A stretch of DNA of 34,394 nucleotides from JBBCJT01 sp037190665 (GTDB lineage: Bacteria > Pseudomonadota > Alphaproteobacteria > Acetobacterales > Acetobacteraceae), in contig JBBCJT010000209.1 of assembly GCA_037190665.1 (NCBI GenBank), forward strand, positions 1 through 34,394. Reading direction: 5' to 3'. A program made the position numbers and the translations under genes. Below are positions 8,146-15,936 of the stretch, piece by piece (within the stretch, counting starts at the first letter, position 1; every line of letters starts with the position of its first letter). The notes beneath the pieces are model-generated. The model ran no database searches. It had not been told where the DNA came from and was given only the letters and a program-made list of their open reading frames with translations.

Positions 8146-9143
8146 GCACTCCGCAAGCACCGATCATCGAAGCAAAGGGGCTGGTGAAGATCTTCGCCAG
8201 GCGCCGTGCGTCGATCTTCGCACCTACCCCTCCGCCACTTCGCGCCGTCGATGACGTGTCGTTCGCGCTGCCCCCCGGGCGCACGCTCGCGGTCGTGGGC
8301 GAGTCGGGATGCGGCAAGAGCACGACTGCCCGGATGCTGCTGTTGCTGGAGCGGCCGGATGGCGGCGAGTTGCGGTTCGACGGGATCGACATGCTGCGCG
8401 CGGACGCTCCGACCCTCCGGCGCTACCGAAGCTCGGTCCAGGCCGTGTTCCAAGATCCGTGGAGCTCGCTCAATCCTCGCATGCGCATCGGACGGATCAT
8501 CGCGGAACCGCTGCGGCTCAACACGAAGCTCGATGAGGCTGGAATCGCTGCGAAGGTCGCGACGGCGCTCGATGAGGTCGGCCTCGACCCGGCTTCCGCC
8601 CGGAACTTCCCCCACGAGTTCAGCGGTGGACAGCGGCAGCGCATCGCCATCGCGCGGGCGATCGTTCTGCGGCCGCGCGTGGTAGTTCTGGATGAACCCG
8701 TTTCCGCGCTCGATGTCTCGGTGCGGCTACAGATCATCAATCTCCTGATCGAAGCCCAGCGCCGGCTGGACATGAGCTACCTGCTGATCTCCCACGATCT
8801 GGCCACCGTGCGCTATCAGGCGGATGACGTCGCGGTCATGTATCGCGGGCGGATCGTGGAGCGTGGCGCGGCGGAGGCCGTCTTCTCGTCGCCTCTCCAT
8901 CCGTACACGCAGGCGCTGCTGGCGGCAGCGCGCTTCGTCCGGCCCGAGGATCGGGATGCCGATACCGAACCCGTATCCCCCGAACCCACCGGCGAGGCCG
9001 AACACGGATGCCGCTTTGCGGGGCGGTGCCCGGCCGTGCATTCCATCTGCCGGCAGATCGAGCCCGATCTGGAGGCACCGCTTCCCGGCCACGCCGTCGC
9101 GTGCCATCTGCATGCGCGGACGCGGAGTTCGCCATGCGCCTGA
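8142..9143 (+). CDS. ABC transporter ATPase, DppF type
   Basis: A 333-residue second nucleotide-binding subunit, paired with the DppD-type gene. It carries Walker A GESGCGKST (53-61), the Q-loop FQDPWSSLNPR, signature FSGGQRQR (160-167), Walker B VVLDEPVSALD and the DppF-type C-terminal cysteine motif CRFAGRCP. The start ATG at 8142 overlaps the preceding stop, so the frame seen open further upstream is not used. The 3' end overlaps the AllA-type gene by 10 bases. Confidence 0.94.
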   Translation: MSTPQAPIIEAKGLVKIFARRRASIFAPTPPPLRAVDDVSFALPPGRTLAVVGESGCGKSTTARMLLLLERPDGGELRFDGIDMLRADAPTLRRYRSSVQAVFQDPWSSLNPRMRIGRIIAEPLRLNTKLDEAGIAAKVATALDEVGLDPASARNFPHEFSGGQRQRIAIARAIVLRPRVVVLDEPVSALDVSVRLQIINLLIEAQRRLDMSYLLISHDLATVRYQADDVAVMYRGRIVERGAAEAVFSSPLHPYTQALLAAARFVRPEDRDADTEPVSPEPTGEAEHGCRFAGRCPAVHSICRQIEPDLEAPLPGHAVACHLHARTRSSPCA

Positions 9144-9604
9144 CCGCACAGCCTCTCTCCCCATCCGAATTCGAGCCGTTTGGCGAGGTCCTCATCGCGC
9201 CCAAAGCGCCCGGCCGACACCGGATCGATCGGGCGCTCGAGTGCCGCTCGTCGACCGCAAGTCCCAGCCTGTCCTTCACCCGCAAGCTGCCGACCTCGCT
9301 TCCCATGACCTCCCGGACGATGGAGCGCCATCCGCATTCGTCGCAGAGTTTCATCCCGATGGAGGCCGGGCGATGGCTGATCGTAGTCGCCCCGGGGGAC
9401 GCGGACGACCGGCCCGCCATGTCACTGGCGAGAGCCTTTGTCGCAAACCCGGACCAGGGCGTGACGTTCCGGCGCGGGGTCTGGCATCACCTCTTCACGG
9501 TTCTCGATCGGCCAGCCAGCTTTGCAGTGTTCATGTGGAAGGACGCAACGCCGGCCGACGACGAGTTCGTCGATGTCCCGCCGTTCGAGGTCTTCCTGTC
9601 CTGA
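9134..9604 (+). CDS. allA: Ureidoglycolate lyase, AllA type
   Basis: A 156-residue protein, the usual length of ureidoglycolate lyase, which splits ureidoglycolate into glyoxylate and urea in allantoin breakdown. The recognisable segments are FEPFGEVL near the N-terminus, the HPHSSQSFIPM strand with its metal/substrate histidines (about residues 66-76), the 'DQGVTFRRGVWHH' turn (about 107-119) and the closing FMWKD strand. The start ATG overlaps the DppF-type stop, so it is co-translated with the transporter. Together with the PuuE-type gene immediately downstream this places the operon in ureide catabolism. The allantoate-to-ureidoglycolate enzyme is not in this window. Confidence 0.85.
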   Translation: MRLTAQPLSPSEFEPFGEVLIAPKAPGRHRIDRALECRSSTASPSLSFTRKLPTSLPMTSRTMERHPHSSQSFIPMEAGRWLIVVAPGDADDRPAMSLARAFVANPDQGVTFRRGVWHHLFTVLDRPASFAVFMWKDATPADDEFVDVPPFEVFLS

Positions 9605-9616
9605 GTGGAGACGACC

Positions 9617-10534
9617 ATGCCCTACGAAGTGAAGCGCGATTTTGTCGGCTATGGCGCAAACCCTCCCGATCCTCAGTGGCCATCTGGCGCGAAGGTCGCC
9701 GTCAATTTCGTGATGAACTACGAGGAAGGTTCCGAACCATCCTTCGAACTGGGCGACGAGCGGACCGAAGCCGGGCTGACAGAGGCGTTGGGTGGAGGCC
9801 AGGTCAGGAACGGGCGGGACCTCGCTGCCGAAAGCATGTTCGAGTACGGCAGCCGCGTCGGCGTGTGGCGACTGCTGCGCCTGTTCCAGGAACGCGGCCT
9901 GCCCATGACCGTGTTCGGCTGTGCCCTGGCGCTGGAGCGCAACCCCGAGGCGGCCGCCGCCATTCGCGCCGCCGGCTATGACGTCTGCTCCCATGGCTGG
10001 CGATGGGTGAAGCACTTCGAGCTGACCGAAGAGCAGGAGCGCGAGCACATCGCGAAGGCAGTCGTCAGCCTCGAGAAGAGCATCGGCCACCGTCCGGATG
10101 GATGGTACTGCCGCTATGGGCCATCAGTGAACACGCGCCGGCTGATCGTGGAGCACGGGGGCTTCCTCTACGACAGCGACTATTACGGCGAGGAATTGCC
10201 CTTCTGGGTGAAGGTCGACGGTAAGGGACACCTCGTGGTCCCGTACTCGCTCGTGAACAACGACGGCAAGTATGCCGGCTGGATGGGAACCTCGGACGAA
10301 TGGTTCTCATTCGTTCGAGATGCATTCGACATGCTGTACGAGGAAGGGCGCAAGGGTCGCCCGAAGATGATGTCGGTTGGCCTTCATATGCGATTGATCG
10401 GTCACCCGGCACGGGCCACCGGCCTCGCTCGGCTGCTGGATCATATCAGCAGTCGGCCGGACGTGTGGATCACGCGCCGGATCGACATAGCTCGCCACTG
10501 GCTTGCGGTGCATCCGTACTCTGGCGGGGCGTAA
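9617..10534 (+). CDS. puuE: PuuE-type allantoinase / NodB-fold polysaccharide deacetylase family
   Basis: A 305-residue protein of the NodB-fold polysaccharide deacetylase superfamily in its allantoinase (PuuE) form. It opens with the family-specific VKRDFVGYGANPPDPQWP and FVMNYEEGSE. It has the SHGWRW motif (125-130) and the NTRRLIVEHGGFLYDSDYYGEELPFW stretch that follows it in PuuE proteins. PuuE opens the hydantoin ring of allantoin to allantoate without a tightly bound metal. The ATG at 9617 is taken rather than an in-frame GTG at 9605 that overlaps the ribosome-site region. It is the last gene of the operon. A related cyclic-ureide hydrolase activity is the main alternative. Confidence 0.85.
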   Translation: MPYEVKRDFVGYGANPPDPQWPSGAKVAVNFVMNYEEGSEPSFELGDERTEAGLTEALGGGQVRNGRDLAAESMFEYGSRVGVWRLLRLFQERGLPMTVFGCALALERNPEAAAAIRAAGYDVCSHGWRWVKHFELTEEQEREHIAKAVVSLEKSIGHRPDGWYCRYGPSVNTRRLIVEHGGFLYDSDYYGEELPFWVKVDGKGHLVVPYSLVNNDGKYAGWMGTSDEWFSFVRDAFDMLYEEGRKGRPKMMSVGLHMRLIGHPARATGLARLLDHISSRPDVWITRRIDIARHWLAVHPYSGGA

Positions 10535-10711
10535 CTCGCGAGGGATGGGGTTGGGGATCGGGGTGTCGCATCTCTGCTACCCGCAGGATATCCCGGCCGA
10601 GATGGTGGCGAGATACCGCGCCGCGCGTCGCATGTGACGTCCGGTCGCACGCGGATGTAGCGCCACACGGGACGCCCTACCCCCGCCCCACCGACATCGC
10701 CTGTGCTGCAC
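10535..10711. other. Short gap with no recognised feature
   Basis: The region lies between the PuuE-type stop and the end of the broken IclR gene. No convincing gene, strong hairpin or T-tract terminator was seen. Confidence 0.4.
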
Positions 10712-11464
10712 TCACAAGGAGCGGCGCTCCGCTTCCTCCGCGGAGCATCTCAGCTTCGAGACGCAGATTCTGATCACCGCCGTGGGCGTGCCGTTCGCAT
10801 CCATCACCGCGGTCGCCAGCGAGATATCGCCCGCGAAGATCTCCTCGAAGGCGTGCGCGTAACCGCAACGCGCGCTCAGGTCCAGCTTCTCCAGAAGCGC
10901 GGGCAGTTGCCATGTCGTTGCCGGCGTCAGCGGCCGCCGGTCGGATCGTTCCAAAATGGCGCGCACTTCATCCCGGGGGCAGCCGCGCCAGGATCGCAAG
11001 CCCCGGGGATGAGCAATAGGCCGGCAGCGGCGTGCCGACGATCACGTTCGTGCTAAGCATGTGCCGGCTCATGAACCGCAGCACGTAGACGACCTCGGTG
11101 CCGTCGAGGACCGAGAGGCTGATCGCTTCGTCCGCCTCCTGGCTCAGATGCTGCAGGTACGGCAGGGCCCGCTACAGCAGGGGGTTGCTGCGGGTGTAGT
11201 GGTGCCCGAGATCGAGTGTGCGGGTGGTGAGCGCGTAACGTCGCGTCTCGGGATCCTTCGACAGGTGGCCGAGCCGCTCGAGCGTGTGCGCAAACCTCTG
11301 TGCTGCACTCTTGTCGAGGTCTGCCGCGCCTGCGAGCTGCGTGAGGCTCATGTCGGGCGACCCGCGTCGAAAGCCGACAGCACGCGGAACGCCTTCTCGA
11401 TCGACCGGACAAAAAGCGCCTCCTGGCATCCCCCCGCGCCGCCCTCCTGTGCCTGCTTCGCCAT
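10712..11464 (-). pseudogene. Decayed IclR-family regulator
   Basis: Reading across three breaks gives a near-complete IclR protein. The N-terminus (MAKQAQEG... then FVRSIEKAFRVLSAFDAG) is in one frame. A frameshift near 11354-11363 leads to the helix-turn-helix (DMSLTQLAGAADLDKSAAQRFAHTLERLG). A TAG stop at 11172-11174 follows NPLL, and the same frame then continues as RALPYLQHLSQEADEAISLSVLDG. A second frameshift falls at the five-G run 10975-10979, after which LPRDEVRAILERSD continues to an early stop at 10712. At least two frameshifts and one stop make a working protein unlikely unless the assembly is wrong. It is divergent from operon A and was presumably its regulator. An intact family member is at 27301-28122. 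Confidence 0.85.
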
Positions 11465-11528
11465 GCGCAGCCCCTCTTGCATCTCGCACCTGCGGCATGC
11501 GGCCTCGGCAACGCGCTGACGATGCCCC

Positions 11529-11559
11529 TTGACATTTCAGGACACCAACGAACAATAAT
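11529..11559 (+). promoter_or_regulatory. Candidate promoter of operon A
   Basis: TTGACA (11529-11534) and AATAAT (11554-11559, five of six bases as TATAAT) are separated by 19 bases, longer than the ideal 17. The predicted start of transcription, near 11566, would be followed at once by the inverted-repeat operator at 11568-11588. Confidence 0.4.
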
Positions 11560-11567
11560 GCAATCTT

Positions 11568-11588
11568 TAGTATTGCAATACAATACTA
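11568..11588. promoter_or_regulatory. Operator-like inverted repeat upstream of operon A
   Basis: The dyad TAGTATTG-CAATA-CAATACTA is a perfect 8+5+8 inverted repeat. It contains a 12-bp perfect palindrome, GTATTGCAATAC, at 11570-11581. It is AT-rich in a GC-rich neighbourhood, lies just downstream of the candidate -10 box, and sits between the IclR pseudogene and the first crotonase gene. Its core 17-mer (11570-11586) matches the site at 32136-32152 in 14 of 17 bases when both are read in the direction of their operons. Confidence 0.65.
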
Positions 11589-11627
11589 TACGGCCGGACG
11601 GCGAACGCCCAACCAAACGGAACCTTG

Positions 11628-12410
11628 ATGTCCCCTTTCATCCTGACCCGCACGGACGGCGCCGTCGGCGTGATCACGCTGAACCGCCCCGAGGTATTGA
11701 ACGCCTGGCACCGCCCCATGCGGGACGCCCTTCTCGCCGCGCTGGACGCGATGGAGAACGATCCCGCGATCGGCGCCATCATCGTCACCGGCGCGGGCGA
11801 ACGCGCCTTCAGCGCCGGGCAGGACCTGAACGAAAGCAAGTCCTTCGACGCCGCACGGGCCGGGGACTGGATCGACGAATGGGACCGGCTCTACGACCGG
11901 CTCCGCTCGCTTTCGAAGCCGCTGATCATGGCTCTGAACGGGCTGGCGGCCGGCTCGGCCTTCCAGGTTGCGCTTCTGGGCGACCTGCGCATCGGCCATC
12001 CCGGCATCACCATGGGCCAGCCGGAGATCAACTCCGGCATCGCCAGCGTCACCGGCCCGTGGATCATGTACGAGATGCTCGGCATCGCGCGGACCACGGA
12101 TCTCGCGCTCACGGGCCGCATGATGTCCGCCGAGGAAGCCTTCTCCCTCGGCCTGCTCAGCCGGCTGGTGCCGCGCGATCAGGTGATGCCGGAGGCGCTG
12201 AAGCTTGCACGCGAACTGGCAGAGAAGCCGTCCACCGCGATGCGGCTGACCAAGTCCTGGCTGCGCGAGATGACCGAGCCGGCCTTCCGCACCTGCATCG
12301 CCGCCGCGGCCCGCATCCACCGCGAGGCCTACGGCACCGGCGAGCCGGGGCGGATGATGGAACGCTTCCTCGACACCCGCGCCACACGGCGGGCCGGCAG
12401 CAGCGGCTGA
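11628..12410 (+). CDS. Enoyl-CoA hydratase/isomerase family protein (crotonase fold), operon A copy 1
   Basis: A 260-residue crotonase-fold enzyme with VITLNRPEVLNA at the N-terminus, the oxyanion-hole segment AFSAGQDLNES, and AAGSAFQVALLGDLRI. Of the two hydratase glutamates (E144 and E164 of rat mitochondrial hydratase), the second is kept in GQPEI (Glu133) while the first position is Gln113. It may be a hydratase variant, isomerase or other crotonase. The AGQDxxESxSFDA segment is shared with the plus-strand crotonase at 32240-32998, marking them as paralogues. The ATG at 11628 is preferred over the adjacent TTG. First gene of operon A. Confidence 0.88.
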   Translation: MSPFILTRTDGAVGVITLNRPEVLNAWHRPMRDALLAALDAMENDPAIGAIIVTGAGERAFSAGQDLNESKSFDAARAGDWIDEWDRLYDRLRSLSKPLIMALNGLAAGSAFQVALLGDLRIGHPGITMGQPEINSGIASVTGPWIMYEMLGIARTTDLALTGRMMSAEEAFSLGLLSRLVPRDQVMPEALKLARELAEKPSTAMRLTKSWLREMTEPAFRTCIAAAARIHREAYGTGEPGRMMERFLDTRATRRAGSSG

Positions 12411-12477
12411 GCATGCAGTCGTTGCCGGCTCACCGCGGAGATCGCCCTCGCCCGCGCTGCACCCGGACGGTGCCGGC

Positions 12478-13275
12478 ATGAGGCATGTCGAACTCCGCGA
12501 CGAGGTCCTTCTCGAACGCCGCAACGACGGCGTCGCCGTCGTCACCATCAACCGCCCGGCCAAGCGCAACGCCTGCAACCAGGCCACCTGGCGCGGGATC
12601 GGCCGGGCCTTCCGCACGTTGGCGGAGGACAGCGATGTCCGGCTCGGCATCCTGACCGGCGCCGGCGGGCATTTCTGCGCCGGTGACGACGTGCTCGACT
12701 ACGCCGCGGTGCGCAACCACCCCGTGGACGGCGAGGCGTATCGCGCCGACATCCGCGAGAGCTACGCCGCCATCATGGCTGCGCCTTTCCCGGTGATCGC
12801 TGCGATCTCCGGCTACTGCGTCGGCGGCGCGGTCAGCCTGTGCTTCTCCTGCGATTTCCGCGTCGCCACGGCGGACGCGAAGTTCGGCATCCCCCCCGGC
12901 CGGCTCGGCCAGGTCTACCCCGCCGAGCAATGCCAGCGCCTCGCCGCGCTGGTGGGCCTGACGGAAGCGCGCCGCCTGCTCTTCACCGCCGAACAGTTCG
13001 ATGCCGCCCACGCGCAGCACATCGGCCTGCTCGACATGGTGACCGAGGACGACCCCGTCGCCGAGGCGATCCGCTTCGCCGAGCCGATGCAGAATTCCGC
13101 CCCTCTCTCCATCGCGGGCACCAAGCTGATCTTCAACGCCATCGCCGCCGGGCGCGTGGATCAGCAGGGGGAGGCGATCGCCGCCGCCATCCGCCGCGCG
13201 GACGAAAGCGAGGACATCATCGAAGGCGCCCGCGCCTTCGCGGAGCGCCGACGCCCGCGCTTCCAAGGACGCTGA
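12478..13275 (+). CDS. Crotonase-fold enzyme lacking hydratase glutamates, operon A copy 2
   Basis: A 265-residue crotonase-fold protein: VVTINRPAKRNACN, then the oxyanion-hole segment HFCAGDD and CVGGAVSLCFSCDFRV. The two hydratase glutamates are replaced by Ser120 and Pro140 (FGIPPGRLGQVYP), so simple enoyl-CoA hydration is doubtful. Tyr147 in LGQVY aligns with the active-site tyrosine of E. coli methylmalonyl-CoA decarboxylase (YgfG/ScpB, ...PANLGVPY). That makes decarboxylase or another non-hydratase activity possible. It is the paralogue of the minus-strand gene at 29682-30458, with which it shares the FGxPPxxLGxVYP block and the C-terminal RRADxSEDxxEGxRAFAExRxPRFxG. It follows copy 1 by 67 bases. 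Confidence 0.87.
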   Translation: MRHVELRDEVLLERRNDGVAVVTINRPAKRNACNQATWRGIGRAFRTLAEDSDVRLGILTGAGGHFCAGDDVLDYAAVRNHPVDGEAYRADIRESYAAIMAAPFPVIAAISGYCVGGAVSLCFSCDFRVATADAKFGIPPGRLGQVYPAEQCQRLAALVGLTEARRLLFTAEQFDAAHAQHIGLLDMVTEDDPVAEAIRFAEPMQNSAPLSIAGTKLIFNAIAAGRVDQQGEAIAAAIRRADESEDIIEGARAFAERRRPRFQGR

Positions 13276-13310
13276 CCCCACCGCACGACCGCCAAGGAGC
13301 CCGCCGCCCC

Positions 13311-14879
13311 ATGGTCCACATGGACCCCGTTCCCGATACCACCATCCGCGAGATCCTCGACCGGCGCGCCCGGGAAACGCCCGACTTCGTCTATGTCCGC
13401 TTCCACGATCGGGCCTGGACCATCGCGGAGGTGAACGACCAGGCGAACCGGATCGCCAACGCGCTGCTCGCGCGCGGGTTAAAGCCCGGCGACCGCGTGG
13501 CGCTGATGCTGCCGAGCCATCCCGATCACATCATCGCCATCCTCGCGCTCGCCAAGGTCGGATTGGTGCGGGTGCCGGTGAACGTGTCCCTGAAGGGCGC
13601 GGCGCTCGACTATACCTTCGAGGCGTTCGAGCCGCATCTGCTGATCGCCGACGCCGCATACGAGGAGGCGCTGCGCCCGATCCTCACGCAGCGCGGCTTC
13701 TCCGCCATCGCCTGGCGCGACGGCGGCCCGGCCGACGGCCTCACCTACGAGAGCCTGACCACGCACGCGGACAACGCGCCGCCGCCGGTCGCACCGAAGG
13801 TAGACGACATCGTCGCGCTGACGCCGAGCTCCGGCACCACCGGCGCGCCCAAGGGCGTGCTGAAGTCCGACCGCACCATGCGTGCCGGGCCCATGGCGAT
13901 CCTGAAGCTCACCGGCGTGCAGCCCGGCAGCACCTTCCTGCTGTGGGAGGCGCTGCATCACGGCGCCGGCGTGGCGGTGACGCTCGCCGCGCTGATCCAG
14001 GGCGTCACGCTTGCCATGGTGGATCGCTTCAGCGCCTCCCGCTTCTGGAGCGAGGCGAAACGCTGCGGCGCCAACCACGTCCACTATCTCGGCAGCGTGC
14101 TGCCGATGCTGCTGAAGCAGCCGCCCTCGCCCGAGGACCGCACCCACGGTGTCAGCATCGCCTGGGGGGGCGGATGCCCCGCGAACATCTGGGACGCCAT
14201 TGCGGAGCGTTTCGGCGTCGAGATCCGCGAAGGCTACGGCCTGTCGGAGCTTGTCACCTTCGTCACCGAAAATATCGGCGGCCCGTCCGGCTCCGTTGGC
14301 AAACCGCTGTCCTGGTACGAGATCCGCCTGACCGATGACGAGGGACGCGAGGTGCCGGTCGGCGAGGTGGGCGAGATGACGTTCCGCGCCACCACACCCG
14401 GCCTCGGCTTCCTCGGTTACTTCCGCAACGAGAAGGCATCGCAGGAGTCGATGCGCGGCGAGTGGTTCCGCAGTGGCGACCTCGCCCGCGCCGATGCCGA
14501 GGGCTACCTCTACTACGCCGGGCGCAAGAAGGAGACGATCCGCCGGCGCGGCATCAACATCTCCGCCTGGGAGGTTGAGCGCGTCATCAACGAGCACGAG
14601 GCGGTCGCCGAGTGCGCGCTGATCCCGGTGCCGAGCGAACTCGGCGAGGATGAGCTGAAGATCATCATCCGCCTCGCTCCCGACGCGACGCTCGAGCCCG
14701 CCGCGCTGATCGCCTGGAGCGAGGATCACCTGCCGCGCTTCCAGGTGCCGCGCTTCGTCTCCTTCATCGAGGAATTCCCCAAGACCCCGACGCAGCGCAT
14801 CCGCAAGGCCGAACTGCCGCGCACCGCCGCGGATGCGTGGGACCGCGAGGCGGCCGGTCTAAGCAAGGCAAGCGCCTGA
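13311..14879 (+). CDS. AMP-dependent acyl-CoA ligase, CaiC-like, operon A
   Basis: A 522-residue ANL-superfamily ligase, which activates a carboxylic acid as acyl-AMP and transfers it to CoA. The P-loop SSGTTGAPKG is at 173-182, the A5 motif GYGLSELVTF at about 308-317, the A7 motif GEWFRSGDLARADAEGYLYYAGR at about 383-405, and the A8 hinge KKETIRRRGINISAWEVE at about 406-423. The A10 lysine is in TPTQRIRKAEL. The RRRGxNIS hinge is seen in the carnitine/crotonobetaine ligase CaiC, so a small, possibly amine-bearing, acid is conceivable. Ribosome site AAGGAG precedes the ATG at 13311; the frame is open upstream only as a shadow of the crotonase gene. It is a close paralogue of 25669-27255. Confidence 0.92.
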   Translation: MVHMDPVPDTTIREILDRRARETPDFVYVRFHDRAWTIAEVNDQANRIANALLARGLKPGDRVALMLPSHPDHIIAILALAKVGLVRVPVNVSLKGAALDYTFEAFEPHLLIADAAYEEALRPILTQRGFSAIAWRDGGPADGLTYESLTTHADNAPPPVAPKVDDIVALTPSSGTTGAPKGVLKSDRTMRAGPMAILKLTGVQPGSTFLLWEALHHGAGVAVTLAALIQGVTLAMVDRFSASRFWSEAKRCGANHVHYLGSVLPMLLKQPPSPEDRTHGVSIAWGGGCPANIWDAIAERFGVEIREGYGLSELVTFVTENIGGPSGSVGKPLSWYEIRLTDDEGREVPVGEVGEMTFRATTPGLGFLGYFRNEKASQESMRGEWFRSGDLARADAEGYLYYAGRKKETIRRRGINISAWEVERVINEHEAVAECALIPVPSELGEDELKIIIRLAPDATLEPAALIAWSEDHLPRFQVPRFVSFIEEFPKTPTQRIRKAELPRTAADAWDREAAGLSKASA

Positions 14880-14904
14880 CATGCGCGACGAGGAAGGATC
14901 CGCT

Positions 14905-15888
14905 ATGCCGAACATCACCCGCCGAGCGGCGCTGTGCCTCGCCACAGCGGCCGCCGCCATGCCGCACCAGGGCTTCGCGCAGGCCTATCCCGACCGGCCC
15001 GTGAAACTGGTCGTCGCCTACGCGGCCGGCGGCGCGGTGGATCTGGTCGGGCGGCTGGTCGCGCAGTCACTCGGCACGCGGCTGGGCCAGCCCGTGGTGG
15101 TGGACAACCGCGCCGGCTTCGCGGGAAACATCGGCGCGGAGTTCGTCGCCCGGTCGGCGGCTGATGGTTACACGCTGCTGATGGCGCCGATCACCACCTA
15201 CGCCATGAGCACGGCGCTGCATCGCGGCAAGCTACCCTATGATCTCGCCCGCGACTTCGCCCCGATCTCCTCGGTCGGCGTGCTGCCGTTGGCGCTGGTC
15301 GTCCATCCCAGCGTGCGGGCGAGCAATCCGCAGGAGTTCATCGCGCTGCTGCGGTCAAAGCCGGGCGATCTGAGCTTCGCGTCTGCCGGCAACGGCTCGG
15401 TCGAGCATCTCGCGGCCGAGCTCTTCATGCAGCAGACCGGCACGCGCATGGTTCACGTGCCCTATCGCGGCGGTGCGCCGGCGATGACCGATCTGATCGG
15501 CGGGCAGGTGCAGGCGCTCTTCGCCACCGTCCCGAACGTCCTGCCGAACGCCAATGCCGGGACGGTGCGCGCCATCGCGGCGACGACCGCGCGGCGCATT
15601 CCGGCGCTGCCGGACCTGCCGGCGCTCGCCGAAACCGCGGGGCTGGAAGGCTTCGACGTCGCCTCGCTCTACGCCGTGCTCGCGCCGGCCGGCACGCCGG
15701 CTCCGGTGCTGGAGCGGCTCCGCGGTGAGGTCGCCGCCCTCCTCGGCGAGGCCGAGGTGGCACGCAAGCTGCGGGAGCAAGGGATCGAGCCGGTGACCTA
15801 CGGCCCGGACGAGACCAGGCGGCTCGTCACGGCACAGCTCGCGCAATGGCGCCGCGTGGTCGAGGACGCGAACATCCCGCCTCCCTGA
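14905..15888 (+). CDS. TctC/Bug-family tripartite transporter substrate-binding protein, operon A
   Basis: A 327-residue periplasmic binding protein of the TctC (Bug) family. The N-terminus MPNITRRAALCLATAAAAMP...FAQ is a twin-arginine-like signal peptide, followed by the family start YPDRPVKLVVAYAAGGAVD. 'GNGSVEHLAAELFMQQTG' and 'HVPYRGGAPAMTDLIGGQV' mark the ligand-binding core. The start is the ATG at 14905, because a GAGGAAGGA ribosome site sits 7 bases upstream, inside what would be the longer frame from 14881. No TctA or TctB membrane partner is present in the window. The ligand is usually a carboxylate, matching the acyl-CoA ligase context. Confidence 0.92.
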   Translation: MPNITRRAALCLATAAAAMPHQGFAQAYPDRPVKLVVAYAAGGAVDLVGRLVAQSLGTRLGQPVVVDNRAGFAGNIGAEFVARSAADGYTLLMAPITTYAMSTALHRGKLPYDLARDFAPISSVGVLPLALVVHPSVRASNPQEFIALLRSKPGDLSFASAGNGSVEHLAAELFMQQTGTRMVHVPYRGGAPAMTDLIGGQVQALFATVPNVLPNANAGTVRAIAATTARRIPALPDLPALAETAGLEGFDVASLYAVLAPAGTPAPVLERLRGEVAALLGEAEVARKLREQGIEPVTYGPDETRRLVTAQLAQWRRVVEDANIPPP

Positions 15889-15936
15889 CGGCGCGGCGGG
15901 ACCAACGCACACCAAACAAAGGGATCGACAGGGGAA

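Noticed and set aside
12840..13310. N-terminal extension of the operon A ligase
   Set aside because: It is Arg/Pro-rich translation of the crotonase gene in another frame; a ribosome site and the family-like start are at 13311.
13479..14729. Long minus-strand open frame (416 codons) opposite the operon A ligase
   Set aside because: It is antisense to a clearly conserved ligase, has low-complexity Arg/Gly/Ala/Asp-rich composition and no family motif; such frames are common opposite GC-rich genes.
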